NCBI RefSeq assembly: GCF_030930995.1
Contig: NZ_CP133217.1
Coordinates: 992,001 to 1,056,000 of the forward strand
Source of the DNA: Thiothrix subterranea
Lineage (GTDB): Bacteria > Pseudomonadota > Gammaproteobacteria > Thiotrichales > Thiotrichaceae
Length of the DNA stretch: 64,000 nt
Reading direction: 5' to 3'
Part shown: piece after piece, positions 25,975 to 35,918 of the stretch
Numbering within the stretch: the first letter of the stretch is position 1
How the letters are laid out: every line of letters begins with the position of its first letter
The notes under the pieces: model-generated
Database searches by the model: none
What the model was told of the DNA's origin: nothing
The model's input: only the letters and a program-made list of their open reading frames with translations
Position numbers and translations under genes: made by a program

Positions 25975-26943
25975 ATGAAAAAAACCCGTATTTATGTCGC
26001 TGGTCATCAGGGGATGGTCGGCTCTGCCTTGATTCGTCAATTACAACAACGCCCGGAGGTGGAGTTGGTATTGCGTTCCCGGCAGGAATTGAACCTGAAC
26101 CGTCAACAGGAGGTTGAGCAATTTTTCCAGACGGAAAACATTGATCAGGTCTATCTGGCAGCGGCAAAAGTCGGGGGGATTCATGCCAATAGCACGTATC
26201 CGGCGGATTTCATTTATGAAAACCTGATGATTGAAAGCAATATCATTCATTCAGCCTGGCAAGCAGGTGTTCAGCACCTGCTTTTCCTCGGCTCGTCGTG
26301 CATTTACCCCAAATTTGCCAAGCAGCCGATGGCTGAATCTGAGTTGTTGCAGGGTGAGTTGGAAGCGACCAACGAGCCCTACGCGATTGCCAAAATCGCC
26401 GGAATCAAATTATGTGAATCGTATAACCGTCAGTATGGCACACAGTATCGCAGTGTCATGCCGACCAATTTGTACGGTTTTAATGACAATTTCCACCCGG
26501 AAAATTCCCACGTCATTCCAGCGCTCATGCGGCGTTTCCATGAGGCGACGGTGGCGCAAGAACCGCAGGTCACGGTCTGGGGTTCGGGGACACCACTGCG
26601 CGAGTTTCTGCATGTGGACGATATGGCAGCAGCTTCCATCCACGTCATGGAAATGGCGGATGCGGAATATCAAGCGCTCGTGCCACAAACCCAATCGCAC
26701 ATCAACGTCGGCACAGGCGTGGATTGTAGCATTGCGCAATTGGCGCAACTCATGGCGGAAGTGGTCGGTTTTCAGGGGAATATTGTGTTCGATGCGAGCA
26801 AGCCGGATGGCACGCCGCGCAAATTACTGGATGTTTCCCGCTTGAAAAGTTTGGGCTGGGAACCTCAAATTGCCTTACCCGATGGGCTTAAATCAACGTA
26901 TGCATGGTTCGTGGATCACCAACGTGATTTCCGACAATCTTAA
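25975..26943 (+). CDS. fcl: GDP-L-fucose synthase
   Basis: 322 residues, SDR epimerase/reductase. [14 protein letters not shown] binds [20 protein letters not shown] and [18 protein letters not shown] carry the Ser-Tyr-Lys triad; [23 protein letters not shown] is a Fcl/WcaG hallmark. It epimerises C3/C5 and reduces GDP-4-keto-6-deoxymannose to GDP-fucose. Directly follows gmd by 5 nt and competes with the aminotransferase at 17963 for the same intermediate. Confidence 0.96.
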   Translation: MKKTRIYVAGHQGMVGSALIRQLQQRPEVELVLRSRQELNLNRQQEVEQFFQTENIDQVYLAAAKVGGIHANSTYPADFIYENLMIESNIIHSAWQAGVQHLLFLGSSCIYPKFAKQPMAESELLQGELEATNEPYAIAKIAGIKLCESYNRQYGTQYRSVMPTNLYGFNDNFHPENSHVIPALMRRFHEATVAQEPQVTVWGSGTPLREFLHVDDMAAASIHVMEMADAEYQALVPQTQSHINVGTGVDCSIAQLAQLMAEVVGFQGNIVFDASKPDGTPRKLLDVSRLKSLGWEPQIALPDGLKSTYAWFVDHQRDFRQS

Positions 26944-26962
26944 AATGACAGAAGGTATAGAG

Positions 26963-28399
26963 ATGGCGACTCCAATCACCCCCGTAATTCTCTCTGGTGG
27001 CTCTGGTTCACGTTTGTGGCCGGTATCGCGCAAATTGCGCCCTAAGCAATTTTTGCCGCTGATTTCTGAAGACCGCACCTTGTTCCAATCAACGCTGGAA
27101 CGTTTGGATGGTTTGGCGAATAAGCAAGCTGCCGTCATTGTCTGTAACGAAGAACACCGTTTTATGGTGGCAGAACAGTTACAGGGGATTGGTCAGGCCA
27201 ACCAAGGCATTTTGCTCGAACCGGTGGGGCGCAATACAGCGCCTGCGGTGGCGGTGGCTGCTTTGTCTTTGCTGGAAAAAAATGGCGCAGATCCGGTGAT
27301 GTTGGTATTGCCTGCCGACCATGTGATTCCTGACATTGCTGCGTTCCAGCAAGCCATTATGCAGGCAAGTGCCTTGGCGGAAGACGGCTTTTTGGTGACG
27401 TTCGGGATTACCCCCGTTACACCGGAAATCGGCTACGGCTATATCGAACAAGGCGCTGCGATTGCCGGTTTTGAGAATGCTTGGCAAGTGGCAGCGTTTG
27501 CTGAAAAGCCCAGTTTGGAGGTGGCGACTGCCTACCTGAACGGCGGCAAGCACCTGTGGAATTCGGGCATTTTTATGTTCAAAGCCAGCGTTTTCTTGCG
27601 TGAACTGGAAACGTACAAGCCTGATATTCTCGCCGCGTGTGAAAAGACCTTTAAGCACGCGCAACACGATCTGGACTTTATTCGTTTGGATGCGGCGGCG
27701 TTTAAAGATTGTCCTTCCGATTCTATTGACTACGCGGTGATGGAACATACCCGCCATGCAGCGACCGTACCGCTTAACGCGGGTTGGAACGATGTGGGCG
27801 CGTGGTCGGCGGTGTGGGAAGTGAGCGAGCGTGATGCTGCCAATAATGTATTGCGCGGTAATGTCATGACGCATGATGCCAGCAATAACTTGGTGTTTAC
27901 CGAAGATCGCTTGGTGACGCTGGTGGGTGTCGATGATTTGATCGTGATCGAAACCAAAGACGCTACCTTGGTTGCGCACAAAAGCAAAGCGCAAGACGTG
28001 AAGCGCATTGTGACGGCATTGGAAGCAGAAGGTCGCAGCGAAGCCATTATTCACCGTTTGGTAAACCGTCCGTGGGGTTGCTATGACTCGGTGGATGCGG
28101 GTGAGCGTTTTCAGGTTAAGCGGATTACGGTGAAACCCGGTGCGAAATTGTCGTTGCAAAAACACCATCACCGCGCTGAACACTGGATTGTGGTAAGAGG
28201 CACGGCTGAAGTGACTTGCGATGACAAAACGTTTTTATTGACCGAAAATCAGTCAACGTACATTCCATTGGGCAGCGTGCACCGCTTGGCGAATCCGGGC
28301 AAAGTGCCACTCGAATTGGTGGAAGTCCAGTCGGGCAGTTATCTTGGGGAAGATGACATCGTTCGTCTGGAAGATCAGTATGGACGCAACGAAGCCTAG
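26963..28399 (+). CDS. manC: Mannose-1-phosphate guanylyltransferase / mannose-6-phosphate isomerase
   Basis: 478 residues from the ATG at 26963, which has AGAAGG 7 nt upstream. The open frame extends to 26870, inside fcl, but those extra residues are out of family. The N-terminal nucleotidyltransferase has VILSGGSGSRLWPVSR and the FAEKPSLE motif. The C-terminal cupin (about residues 350-478) has the type II phosphomannose isomerase signature GAKLSLQKHHHRAEHWIVV. The bifunctional enzyme supplies GDP-mannose for gmd. A mannan- or fucose-type polymer is implied. Confidence 0.95.
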   Translation: MATPITPVILSGGSGSRLWPVSRKLRPKQFLPLISEDRTLFQSTLERLDGLANKQAAVIVCNEEHRFMVAEQLQGIGQANQGILLEPVGRNTAPAVAVAALSLLEKNGADPVMLVLPADHVIPDIAAFQQAIMQASALAEDGFLVTFGITPVTPEIGYGYIEQGAAIAGFENAWQVAAFAEKPSLEVATAYLNGGKHLWNSGIFMFKASVFLRELETYKPDILAACEKTFKHAQHDLDFIRLDAAAFKDCPSDSIDYAVMEHTRHAATVPLNAGWNDVGAWSAVWEVSERDAANNVLRGNVMTHDASNNLVFTEDRLVTLVGVDDLIVIETKDATLVAHKSKAQDVKRIVTALEAEGRSEAIIHRLVNRPWGCYDSVDAGERFQVKRITVKPGAKLSLQKHHHRAEHWIVVRGTAEVTCDDKTFLLTENQSTYIPLGSVHRLANPGKVPLELVEVQSGSYLGEDDIVRLEDQYGRNEA

Positions 28400-28530
28400 T
28401 AGAATGGTAGTATTGTTTTGAATCACGGCATTTATTGTCGTTATTATGGCGTGTATTATTGTTGATTTAATTTCAGAAATCTCTGTCGGCGGTGACAATA
28501 ACCGGTAGCGGCAATGCTCAAGGAGCGGTG

Positions 28531-30789
28531 ATGGAAAACTATTACGCAAATCAATCGAAAAGTCTCGAAGTACGCTCGGCGGGGAATGCTCAGGTGGTGG
28601 AGTATATTCCGATCGAAGACGTTGCCCCGCGTGCTCAAGCCGAGGAATTTGGTTTCGGCGAATTATGGCGGCGGTTAATGCAGCGTAAATGGCTACTGCT
28701 GGGTATTGCTTTAGCCACTTTTTTGCTGACGGCTGTGTTTACCTTTTTGTCACCGGATGTCTACCGCGCGACTACTACCTTACAAGTAAGCCCGGAAGAG
28801 GCACGGGTGTCATTGGGGGATCGGGCAGAGCCTGCCCGCGCCCCGCGCAGTGAGCGTGAATTTTATCAGACGCAAACGGAATTATTGGGTAGCGAACGTC
28901 TCACCAGTGAAACGATTGCGGCACTGAAAATTGCTGACCGTTTTGAAGACAATGATTCCTTACGCGCCCGTGTTTATGCGTGGCTGGCTGAATTTAAACA
29001 GCGCGTTTCTGGCAGTGAACAATCTCAGGAAGTGCAGAGCAATGTTGGTGAGAACTTCCGGCGTAATCTGAGTATTCAGGCGGTAGAAGATTCGCAGATT
29101 TTCAAGATTAGTTACGATCATACCGACCCTAAACTAACGGCTGATATTGTGAATACCTTGGCGGCTAATTATAAGCAGATGAGTTTAAATTTGCGTAACG
29201 AGGCGGTTTCTAATACCAAGGAAACCCTCGACGGTAAATTAAAAGAAGCCAAGCTGAAGTTAGAGAATTCCGAGCGCGAATTGGTTGCCTACGCTAAAAA
29301 GCAGGGCATTATTACGTTGGATGGCGACCGTTCTTCGGCGTCAGGCGTGCTGGATTCCCTCAATTTAGCGTTGACCGATGCCACCAGTGCGCGGATTGCG
29401 GCTGAAGCGTCGCTCAACCGCTCGCAAAATGTCGCGGGTGCTGACCGTACCTTGGAAAACCCAGCCATTCAACGTTTGAAGGAAGAATTGGCGCGTGTAC
29501 AAGCGGAATACCGCGATAAATCCAGCCTGTTTAAAGCGAATTTCCCGGAAATGCAGCAGTTACAAGCACGTATCAATGAACTCACCAAGGAAGTGCAGCG
29601 CGAATCTTCCAGCATTGATCGCACTGCCCGCAGCAAATTACAAGCCGAATACGAAGCCGCCAAACAACGTGAAAGTGAGTTAAAGGGTGAAGTCAAAAAG
29701 CAGGAAGCGGTGCTCATGGGAAATCGTGATAAGTCTGCTGGCTATTTGACCTTGCAACGTGAAGTAGAAGCTGACCGTACTAACTATGAAAGCCTGTTGG
29801 CACGCTTGAATGAGATTGGGCGTGTTGCCGACAGCAGTGCCAGTAACGTGGCGATTGTTGATGAGGCGAGTGTGCCAACGCGACCTTTCGCGCCGAATAT
29901 TCCCTTGAATTTGGTGATGGGGGCAGCGTTAGGTTTGCTGCTGGGTTTGTTGGCGGCGATTATGGCTGAAATTATGGATGACCGGCTAAGAAGCGTCGAA
30001 GACATGCGCCGTGCACTGGGGTCTGTGCCTTTGCTGGGGGTCATTCCTTATATTTCCGGTCGCAACAATAAGAATGTCTTGGCATTGCGCGGGCAGGTCG
30101 GCAGCTCGTTCATGTTAGAAGCATTTCGCTCATTGCGTGAAAATATTCTCATGATGAAAGCGCCATCGCAGCAAGGTTTAGCTTTGATTATGAATGTTAC
30201 TAGCCCCTCACCCAGTGAAGGTAAGACCACTACGGCGGTGAATTTGGCTACCGTATTTGCCTACACGGGTAAAAAAGTGCTGCTGATTGATTGCGATATG
30301 CGCCACCCGGAAGCCCACAATAAACTGGGTTTGGAAAATCGGCTGGGCGTGAGTGATTACCTGTTAGGTGAAAAAGAAAATATCGCTGAATTGATTCAGG
30401 AAACCACGGTACAAAACCTGTCAGCTATTTCAGCCGGTTCTGCCGTGCCTAATCCCACCGAATTATTGGCAGGTGAGCGCTTCACTGAATTATTGAGCGA
30501 AGTGGAAGGCATGTTTGATCATATTATCCTCGATGGTCCACCGGTGATGGGCTTGGCGGATGCCTTGATCATTTCTAACCGCACGGGTAACACCGTGTTT
30601 GTCAGTGCTTACGGTCAGACCCGTAAACGTAATCTGAAAGATGCGGTTGGACGTTTGCATCAAGCGCAATGCAATATCATTGGTACAGTATTGACCAAGA
30701 TGAAATCACCGGAAGTCTCGAATAAGTACTACGGCTATCCTAACCGCTACCCGCGTAGCAGTCAGACCGCCATGGTCGCTACGCAGTAA
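28531..30789 (+). CDS. Wzc-type polysaccharide co-polymerase / tyrosine autokinase
   Basis: 752 residues from ATG 28531, preceded by AAGGAG at the proper distance; a GTG 39 nt upstream is less likely. A Wzz-type N-terminal domain is flanked by membrane helices (WLLLGIALATFLLTAVFTF and NLVMGAALGLLLGLLAAIM) with a periplasmic coiled coil between. The cytoplasmic BY-kinase has Walker A SPSEGKTTTAVNLA, Walker A' VLLIDCDMRHPE and Walker B HIILDGPP. It ends in a tyrosine cluster (YYGYPNRY), the autophosphorylation tail. It controls chain length and export. No wza or wzb follows; the stop abuts the hrpA stop. Confidence 0.9.
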   Translation: MENYYANQSKSLEVRSAGNAQVVEYIPIEDVAPRAQAEEFGFGELWRRLMQRKWLLLGIALATFLLTAVFTFLSPDVYRATTTLQVSPEEARVSLGDRAEPARAPRSEREFYQTQTELLGSERLTSETIAALKIADRFEDNDSLRARVYAWLAEFKQRVSGSEQSQEVQSNVGENFRRNLSIQAVEDSQIFKISYDHTDPKLTADIVNTLAANYKQMSLNLRNEAVSNTKETLDGKLKEAKLKLENSERELVAYAKKQGIITLDGDRSSASGVLDSLNLALTDATSARIAAEASLNRSQNVAGADRTLENPAIQRLKEELARVQAEYRDKSSLFKANFPEMQQLQARINELTKEVQRESSSIDRTARSKLQAEYEAAKQRESELKGEVKKQEAVLMGNRDKSAGYLTLQREVEADRTNYESLLARLNEIGRVADSSASNVAIVDEASVPTRPFAPNIPLNLVMGAALGLLLGLLAAIMAEIMDDRLRSVEDMRRALGSVPLLGVIPYISGRNNKNVLALRGQVGSSFMLEAFRSLRENILMMKAPSQQGLALIMNVTSPSPSEGKTTTAVNLATVFAYTGKKVLLIDCDMRHPEAHNKLGLENRLGVSDYLLGEKENIAELIQETTVQNLSAISAGSAVPNPTELLAGERFTELLSEVEGMFDHIILDGPPVMGLADALIISNRTGNTVFVSAYGQTRKRNLKDAVGRLHQAQCNIIGTVLTKMKSPEVSNKYYGYPNRYPRSSQTAMVATQ

Positions 30790-33700
30790 TCACTGGGTAG
30801 TTTTCTTCCACAGTTCTTCTAACCGCTTGGCTGATACCGGCCTTGCGGTTCCTAGCTCCTGCGCAAACAGCGATACCCGGAATTCTTCTAACATCCAGCG
30901 GTACTCGTGCCAGTTCCCGTCGACTTCGCTCAGGGAACGCCGCCGCTGGCTGAGCGTAGTCGAAGCCGCTTTCCACTGATCCCAATACGGTTGTACTTGC
31001 ACCCGTAATGCCCTGTCTTTGGTCGGGTTCTCCGCCAATTTTTGCAAACGTCGCTGAATGCCTTTGAGGTAACGCGGAAAGTGCCGCAACTCCTCCGCTG
31101 ATACTGCGTCCAAAAATCCTACGTACACCAAATGGTTCAATTGTTCGCTGATGTCATTCATGGCTTCCAACCATGCCGGTTGCACTTTGCCTTTCAACTG
31201 TTTGCGCAAGTCATGGTACAGCGCAAGTATCGGGGTGATCAGACGCGCCGCTTCTTGGGTTTGCGGGAAAATTTGTGAACGGCATTCGCCCAGTGCGTGG
31301 GTAAAGCTGTCCTGCTTGCGAATGGTGAGGTGGTTTTTAAATGCTTGCCGGAACACGTAGCGGGTGATGCTGTCTTTGAGTTCCTCGCATTTGCCGGTGG
31401 CGGCGTAGTGCAGGCACAAGGTCTGCATTTGCGGCACATATTTTGGCACGTCTTTCACTTCAGCGGGTAACGCCAGCCAGAACAGGCGCAATACGCCTTG
31501 CCAATGGGCGTTGCTGGCATCGGTTTCATTGTCAAATAAGCGAATGCTGACACTGTTGTTGGCATCGACTAGGGCAGGCCATGTGCGCAATTTCGTGCCG
31601 CTTGCTTCCAGCCAATAGAGTTCGGGCAAATCGCCAAAATCCCACGTCGTAATACCGAGTCGTTCGATGGATTGCACGGGTTTGGATGCCAATTCCGCAC
31701 GGGTTTGCGCGTGAACTTTGCCGCGTAAGGTGTTTAGATCACGTCCGCTGCGAATCACTTTACCCGCTTCATCGGCGACTTCAAAGCGCATTTGTAAGTG
31801 TGTTTCCAGCGTAATGGCTGCCCATGCTTCGGGTGGAATTTGGCTGCCGCTCATGCGCAATAATTGTTTTTCCAGCGCTGTTTGCAAAGGCTGGGTGTCG
31901 CTCGGCTCGATGGCTTCCATGCAGGCACGGGCGTAATCCGGTGCGGGTACAAACTGCTTGCGGATGTGTTTGGGTAAAGCACGAATCAGCGCGGTGATTT
32001 TTTCTTCCAACATGCCCGGCACTAAGTACTCGAAGCGGATGGGGTTGAGTTGATTTAGCCCCAGCAAGGGTAAACGTACCGTGACACCATCGTCGTCGGC
32101 TTTGGGGTCAAAGTGGTAGCGTAATGGCAGAATCATGCCTTGCACCTGCAAGGTGTCGGGGAATTGCTCGCTTTTTTCATGCCCTGCTTCGCGCTGCATC
32201 AGGTAAGCGTGGGTTAGGTACAGCAATTGGCTGTCGTGCTGTTCGGCTTTTTTGCGCCAGCGTTCGAATGAATGCCCGTTGACGACATGAGCGGGAATGC
32301 GTTCGTCATAAAACGCATACAAACGGTGTTCGTCGGTGAGGATGTCGCGGCGGCGAGCCTTGGCTTCCAGCATTTCAATGTCAGCAATCAGTTCGGCATT
32401 GTGTTGGAAAAATGGCGCGGCGGTGCGGTATTCGCCGTATACCAAGGCATGGCGAATAAAGATTTCGCGACAGGTGACAGGATCAATGCGCCCGTAGCTG
32501 ACTTTGCGGCGTGGGGTGATGGTGATGCCGTAGAGCGAAGTACGTTCAAACGCGGCGACTTGCGCTTGTTTTTGTTCCCAATGCGGTTCGGTGTAATGGT
32601 GGCGGAGCAGGTGTTCGGCGAGTTTTTCCACCCATTCGGGTTGAATTTTGGCAATGGTGCGCCCGAATAAGCGCGAGGTTTCTACCAATTCCGCTGCCAT
32701 TACCCATTGCGGTGGCTTTTTGCGTAGGCTGGATGCGGGGAACAGGTGAAATTTGCGTCCACCCGCGCCCATGTATTCGCGTTCTTCGTCCTTCATGCCG
32801 ATATTGCCCAGCAAGCCGGTCAGCAAGCTCAGGTGGATCGCGTCATAACTGGCTTCCGCGTCATTTTCCTTGCCGCCCATTTCCAGCACCATTTGATGCA
32901 ATTGGGTGTGAATGTCGTGCCATTCACGCAGGCGCATGTAGGAGAGGAATTCTTTTTTGCACAAGTCGCGGAATTTGCGCTGGCTGAGGTGTTTGCGTTG
33001 CTCGTGGAAATAATCCCAGAGTTTGAGGAAGCTGAGGAAATCGGATTGCTCATCCTTGAAACGTGCGTGTTTTTCGTCAGAGGCTTGTTGTTTATCCAGT
33101 GGGCGTTCACGCGGGTCTTGCAGGGTTAATGCGCTGACGATGATCAAGACTTCACGCAATGCCCCGTTGTCGTTTGCTGCCAGTAACATGCGCCCAAAGC
33201 GGGGATCGAGTGGCAGTTTGGCAAGTTGATGCCCGCTGCTGGTGACGTTGAAATTTTTATCGACTGCACCGATTTCAAACAGGAGTTTGTAGCCGTCGCG
33301 AATCAGGCGAGTGTCCGGTGGTTCGACAAAGGGGAAGCCTTCGATGTCTGCCGTCCACATGGTCGCGAGTTGCAGGATAACCGCCGCCAGATTGGTGCGC
33401 AGGATTTCCGGTTCGGTAAACACCGGGCGTTTGTTGTAATCGTCTTCGCTGTAAAGCCGGATGGTGATGCCGTTGCTAACTCGTCCGCAGCGCCCGGAAC
33501 GTTGATTCGCCGAAGCTTGTGAGACTTTTTCAATCGGCAAACGCTGTACACCGGCTCGCCATGAATAGCGTGAAATGCGGGCATAGCCGCTGTCGACCAC
33601 GTATTTAATGCCGGGTACGGTGAGGGAGGTTTCCGCAACATTGGTGGCTAACACAATGCGGCGTTGCCCGTGCGGTTCAAAAATGCGGTGTTGCTCTTCG

Positions 33701-34533
33701 TTGGAAAGCCGTGCAAACAGCGGCAGAATTTCGGTGGCAGGCGGGTGGTGTTTGCGCAAGGCTTCAGCCGTTTCACGGATTTCACGTTCGCCGGGCAGAA
33801 AAATCAGAATATCGCCGGGGGCTTCGCGCCCTAATTCATCGACGGCTTCGAGAATGGCTTGGGTTTGATCGCGCTCGAATTCTTCTTCCGCATCCACGTC
33901 AATCAAGGGGCGGTAGCGGATGTCGACGGGGTAAGTGCGCCCCGACACATTGATAATCGGGGCATTGTCGAAATGGCGTGAAAAGCGTTCCGGGTCAATC
34001 GTTGCCGAGGTAATGATGATTTTCAGATCACGGCGTTTCGGCAACAGCCATTTGAGATAGCCGAGTAGAAAGTCGATATTGAGGCTGCGTTCGTGCGCTT
34101 CGTCGATAATCAGGGTGTCGTATTGGCGCAGGTAGCGGTCTTGCTGAATTTCTGCCAGCAAAATACCGTCGGTCATGAGTTTTATGTAACTGTCCGGCGA
34201 GCAGCGGTCGTGGAAACGCACTTTGTAACCGACTTGCTGACCGAGTTGCGTCTTAAGTTCTTCGGCAATCCGTGCGGCGACACTGCGGGCAGCGATGCGT
34301 CGGGGTTGGGTGTGACCGATAAAGCCATCCACGCCACGCCCCAATTCCAAACACATTTTGGGGAGTTGGGTGGTTTTGCCTGAGCCGGTTTCGCCGCAAA
34401 TAATGATGACTTGATGCGCTTGGATAGCGGCGAGAATGTCAGCACGACGGGCGGCTACCGGAAGTTCTTCGGGGTAAGTTGGCTTGGGCAGATTTTGCAG
34501 GCGCAAAGCGCGGCGTTGAATGAGGTTGCTCAC
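30790..34533 (-). CDS. hrpA: ATP-dependent RNA helicase HrpA
   Basis: 1247 residues, close to the usual 1300. DEAH-box helicase: Walker A CGETGSGKTTQLPK near residue 46, DEAH in LIIDEAHERS, SAT in ITSATIDPERF, QRSGRCGR motif VI, then HA2 and OB domains and the long DUF3418 C-terminal region ending MLEEFRVSLFAQELGT. In E. coli HrpA rescues stalled or collided ribosomes. A 44-bp inverted-repeat element lies in frame near the 3' end, encoding TLSQRRRSLSEVD about 50 residues from the C-terminus. The stop codon abuts the wzc stop with no bases between. Confidence 0.95.
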   Translation of the reverse strand: MSNLIQRRALRLQNLPKPTYPEELPVAARRADILAAIQAHQVIIICGETGSGKTTQLPKMCLELGRGVDGFIGHTQPRRIAARSVAARIAEELKTQLGQQVGYKVRFHDRCSPDSYIKLMTDGILLAEIQQDRYLRQYDTLIIDEAHERSLNIDFLLGYLKWLLPKRRDLKIIITSATIDPERFSRHFDNAPIINVSGRTYPVDIRYRPLIDVDAEEEFERDQTQAILEAVDELGREAPGDILIFLPGEREIRETAEALRKHHPPATEILPLFARLSNEEQHRIFEPHGQRRIVLATNVAETSLTVPGIKYVVDSGYARISRYSWRAGVQRLPIEKVSQASANQRSGRCGRVSNGITIRLYSEDDYNKRPVFTEPEILRTNLAAVILQLATMWTADIEGFPFVEPPDTRLIRDGYKLLFEIGAVDKNFNVTSSGHQLAKLPLDPRFGRMLLAANDNGALREVLIIVSALTLQDPRERPLDKQQASDEKHARFKDEQSDFLSFLKLWDYFHEQRKHLSQRKFRDLCKKEFLSYMRLREWHDIHTQLHQMVLEMGGKENDAEASYDAIHLSLLTGLLGNIGMKDEEREYMGAGGRKFHLFPASSLRKKPPQWVMAAELVETSRLFGRTIAKIQPEWVEKLAEHLLRHHYTEPHWEQKQAQVAAFERTSLYGITITPRRKVSYGRIDPVTCREIFIRHALVYGEYRTAAPFFQHNAELIADIEMLEAKARRRDILTDEHRLYAFYDERIPAHVVNGHSFERWRKKAEQHDSQLLYLTHAYLMQREAGHEKSEQFPDTLQVQGMILPLRYHFDPKADDDGVTVRLPLLGLNQLNPIRFEYLVPGMLEEKITALIRALPKHIRKQFVPAPDYARACMEAIEPSDTQPLQTALEKQLLRMSGSQIPPEAWAAITLETHLQMRFEVADEAGKVIRSGRDLNTLRGKVHAQTRAELASKPVQSIERLGITTWDFGDLPELYWLEASGTKLRTWPALVDANNSVSIRLFDNETDASNAHWQGVLRLFWLALPAEVKDVPKYVPQMQTLCLHYAATGKCEELKDSITRYVFRQAFKNHLTIRKQDSFTHALGECRSQIFPQTQEAARLITPILALYHDLRKQLKGKVQPAWLEAMNDISEQLNHLVYVGFLDAVSAEELRHFPRYLKGIQRRLQKLAENPTKDRALRVQVQPYWDQWKAASTTLSQRRRSLSEVDGNWHEYRWMLEEFRVSLFAQELGTARPVSAKRLEELWKKTTQ
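30920..30963. repeat. Inverted-repeat element inside hrpA
   Basis: Two 14-bp arms (TCGACTTCGCTCAG and CTGAGCGTAGTCGA), complementary at 13 of 14 positions, flank a 16-bp spacer. This resembles the dispersed 'cttcgac..gctcagg' palindromes scattered through many bacterial genomes, from memory. Here it is within the hrpA reading frame and contributes codons. Confidence 0.65.
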
Positions 34534-34628
34534 GGTAAGGTCAAAAATCCAGCGTTAGCGTCGGGTGACAAGGCGGGCATTGTAACGCGCCGCCTTGCTG
34601 GATTCACCTATCGACGCAATCTGTGTGC

Positions 34629-35765
34629 TTATGGCAGTTCTTTGACGGCAGTAATGAGGTCGAACACATCTTGAGAAATGCGCGTGCCCGCATTGGTGCC
34701 GCGAGACAATAAGCTTTCACCATTGGTGTGAATGCCCAACGACCACGCGGTATCATTGTGTTGCAACCAAACGGGTGCGCCGCTCATGCCGCCGGTTGTG
34801 TCATTGTCGTAATAAATTTTTGCCGGGGTTGAGCGCGAAATCACGCCAGTGCTGCCCCATTGCTCATTAGCGTCCGCTTTATCACCGGGGTAGCCATTGA
34901 TGGTAATCGCCGTATTATCCGCTTGTGCCGTGACAAAGTAACTGAAATAGCCGGTTGCTTTACCGATAGCGCAATCGAGTTTGATAACCCCGACATCGGC
35001 ATCACTGTCTGCTGAAGTAATCCAGCCGTAAGAGGAATAGGTTTCACGAGGTTGGCAAGAGCCGTAGGGCGCGTAACCGTCAGAGAAGCCGGGGTAAATT
35101 TTGAAAGCACTCGGCGAACCCCAGCGCCCATTAGCGCCGCCACTATGGACGCAATGTCCAGCTGTTACCAAGGTATCGGCACTGACCAACCAGCCAGTGC
35201 AATGGGTACTGCCATTGTAGGTGATTAAGGATACTGCCCGTTGTGGGTAACCATAGGGGTTGACATGGAAACGGCTATCAAATCCCAATATGGATTCGTT
35301 AATGATACGTGCGGCGGCGGTGGGTGTTGTGGTCTTGATGGTTGCCAATTCCGTATCCGTCAGTGGCATTGTATCAGCGCCCAGCGCTTCGGATGCTTCC
35401 GGCCTGCCCGCTGCACCGCTTGAGCCTATAGAGACGGTTTTCGTCTGGTTTAAACTACTGGAGTCAACCACTTGACCGCTACTGGAAACAAGACTAAAGC
35501 GTTGACTGGTAGTGGTAGCAGAGTTGGTAACGGTTGCTGCGGCGATAGCCGGGGCATCCACGCTCGGTGCGGCTGCGATTGTTGGTGGAGGCGTAGGCGT
35601 AGGCGTTGCCGCTACGCTTGTCGGTGTTACGGGTGTTGTGTCATTGGTATTATTCAGTGCCGTGGTGCCACTACTGTTGCACCCATTTAGGTAAGGAGTG
35701 ATTACTGTAATTAATAATGCAGCGCGTACCCAGTTTCCATAAGAATGTGTATATGTGTCCGTCAT
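34629..35765 (-). CDS. Trypsin-like serine protease, putative lipoprotein
   Basis: 378 residues. Signal with a lipobox-like LNGC at Cys29, then a Thr/Pro/Ala-rich linker (about 30-90). The chymotrypsin-fold domain has the catalytic His in LVTAGHCVHSGG (about residue 200), Asp in DADVGVIKLDC, and Ser in TTGGMSGAPVW. The active-site Gly-Met-Ser-Gly and the glutamyl-endopeptidase-like C-terminal half place it near the V8/S1B-type exported proteases. Likely anchored in the outer membrane facing the periplasm or outside. Monocistronic; substrate unknown. Confidence 0.82.
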   Translation of the reverse strand: MTDTYTHSYGNWVRAALLITVITPYLNGCNSSGTTALNNTNDTTPVTPTSVAATPTPTPPPTIAAAPSVDAPAIAAATVTNSATTTSQRFSLVSSSGQVVDSSSLNQTKTVSIGSSGAAGRPEASEALGADTMPLTDTELATIKTTTPTAAARIINESILGFDSRFHVNPYGYPQRAVSLITYNGSTHCTGWLVSADTLVTAGHCVHSGGANGRWGSPSAFKIYPGFSDGYAPYGSCQPRETYSSYGWITSADSDADVGVIKLDCAIGKATGYFSYFVTAQADNTAITINGYPGDKADANEQWGSTGVISRSTPAKIYYDNDTTGGMSGAPVWLQHNDTAWSLGIHTNGESLLSRGTNAGTRISQDVFDLITAVKELP

Positions 35766-35918
35766 AAAGAATCCCCGCCATCAGCGTATAATAAACTATG
35801 TTGATTTATAGGCTGGTTGCGACAATTAATTAAATCAATTTTTTTAAACAATCATAGTCTTAGTTAATTGATTGGCGGTTAATAATTAATGAATATTCGC
35901 CGCCATAATCATTAAATT

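Noticed and set aside
27179-28183. 334-codon minus-strand open frame
   Set aside because: Antisense to manC, no recognisable domain, His/Arg-rich composition typical of a shadow frame.
35885-35915. Hairpin TGGCGG..CCGCCA as terminator for the TPR gene
   Set aside because: Only 6 bp, long loop and no proper T-run on the minus strand.
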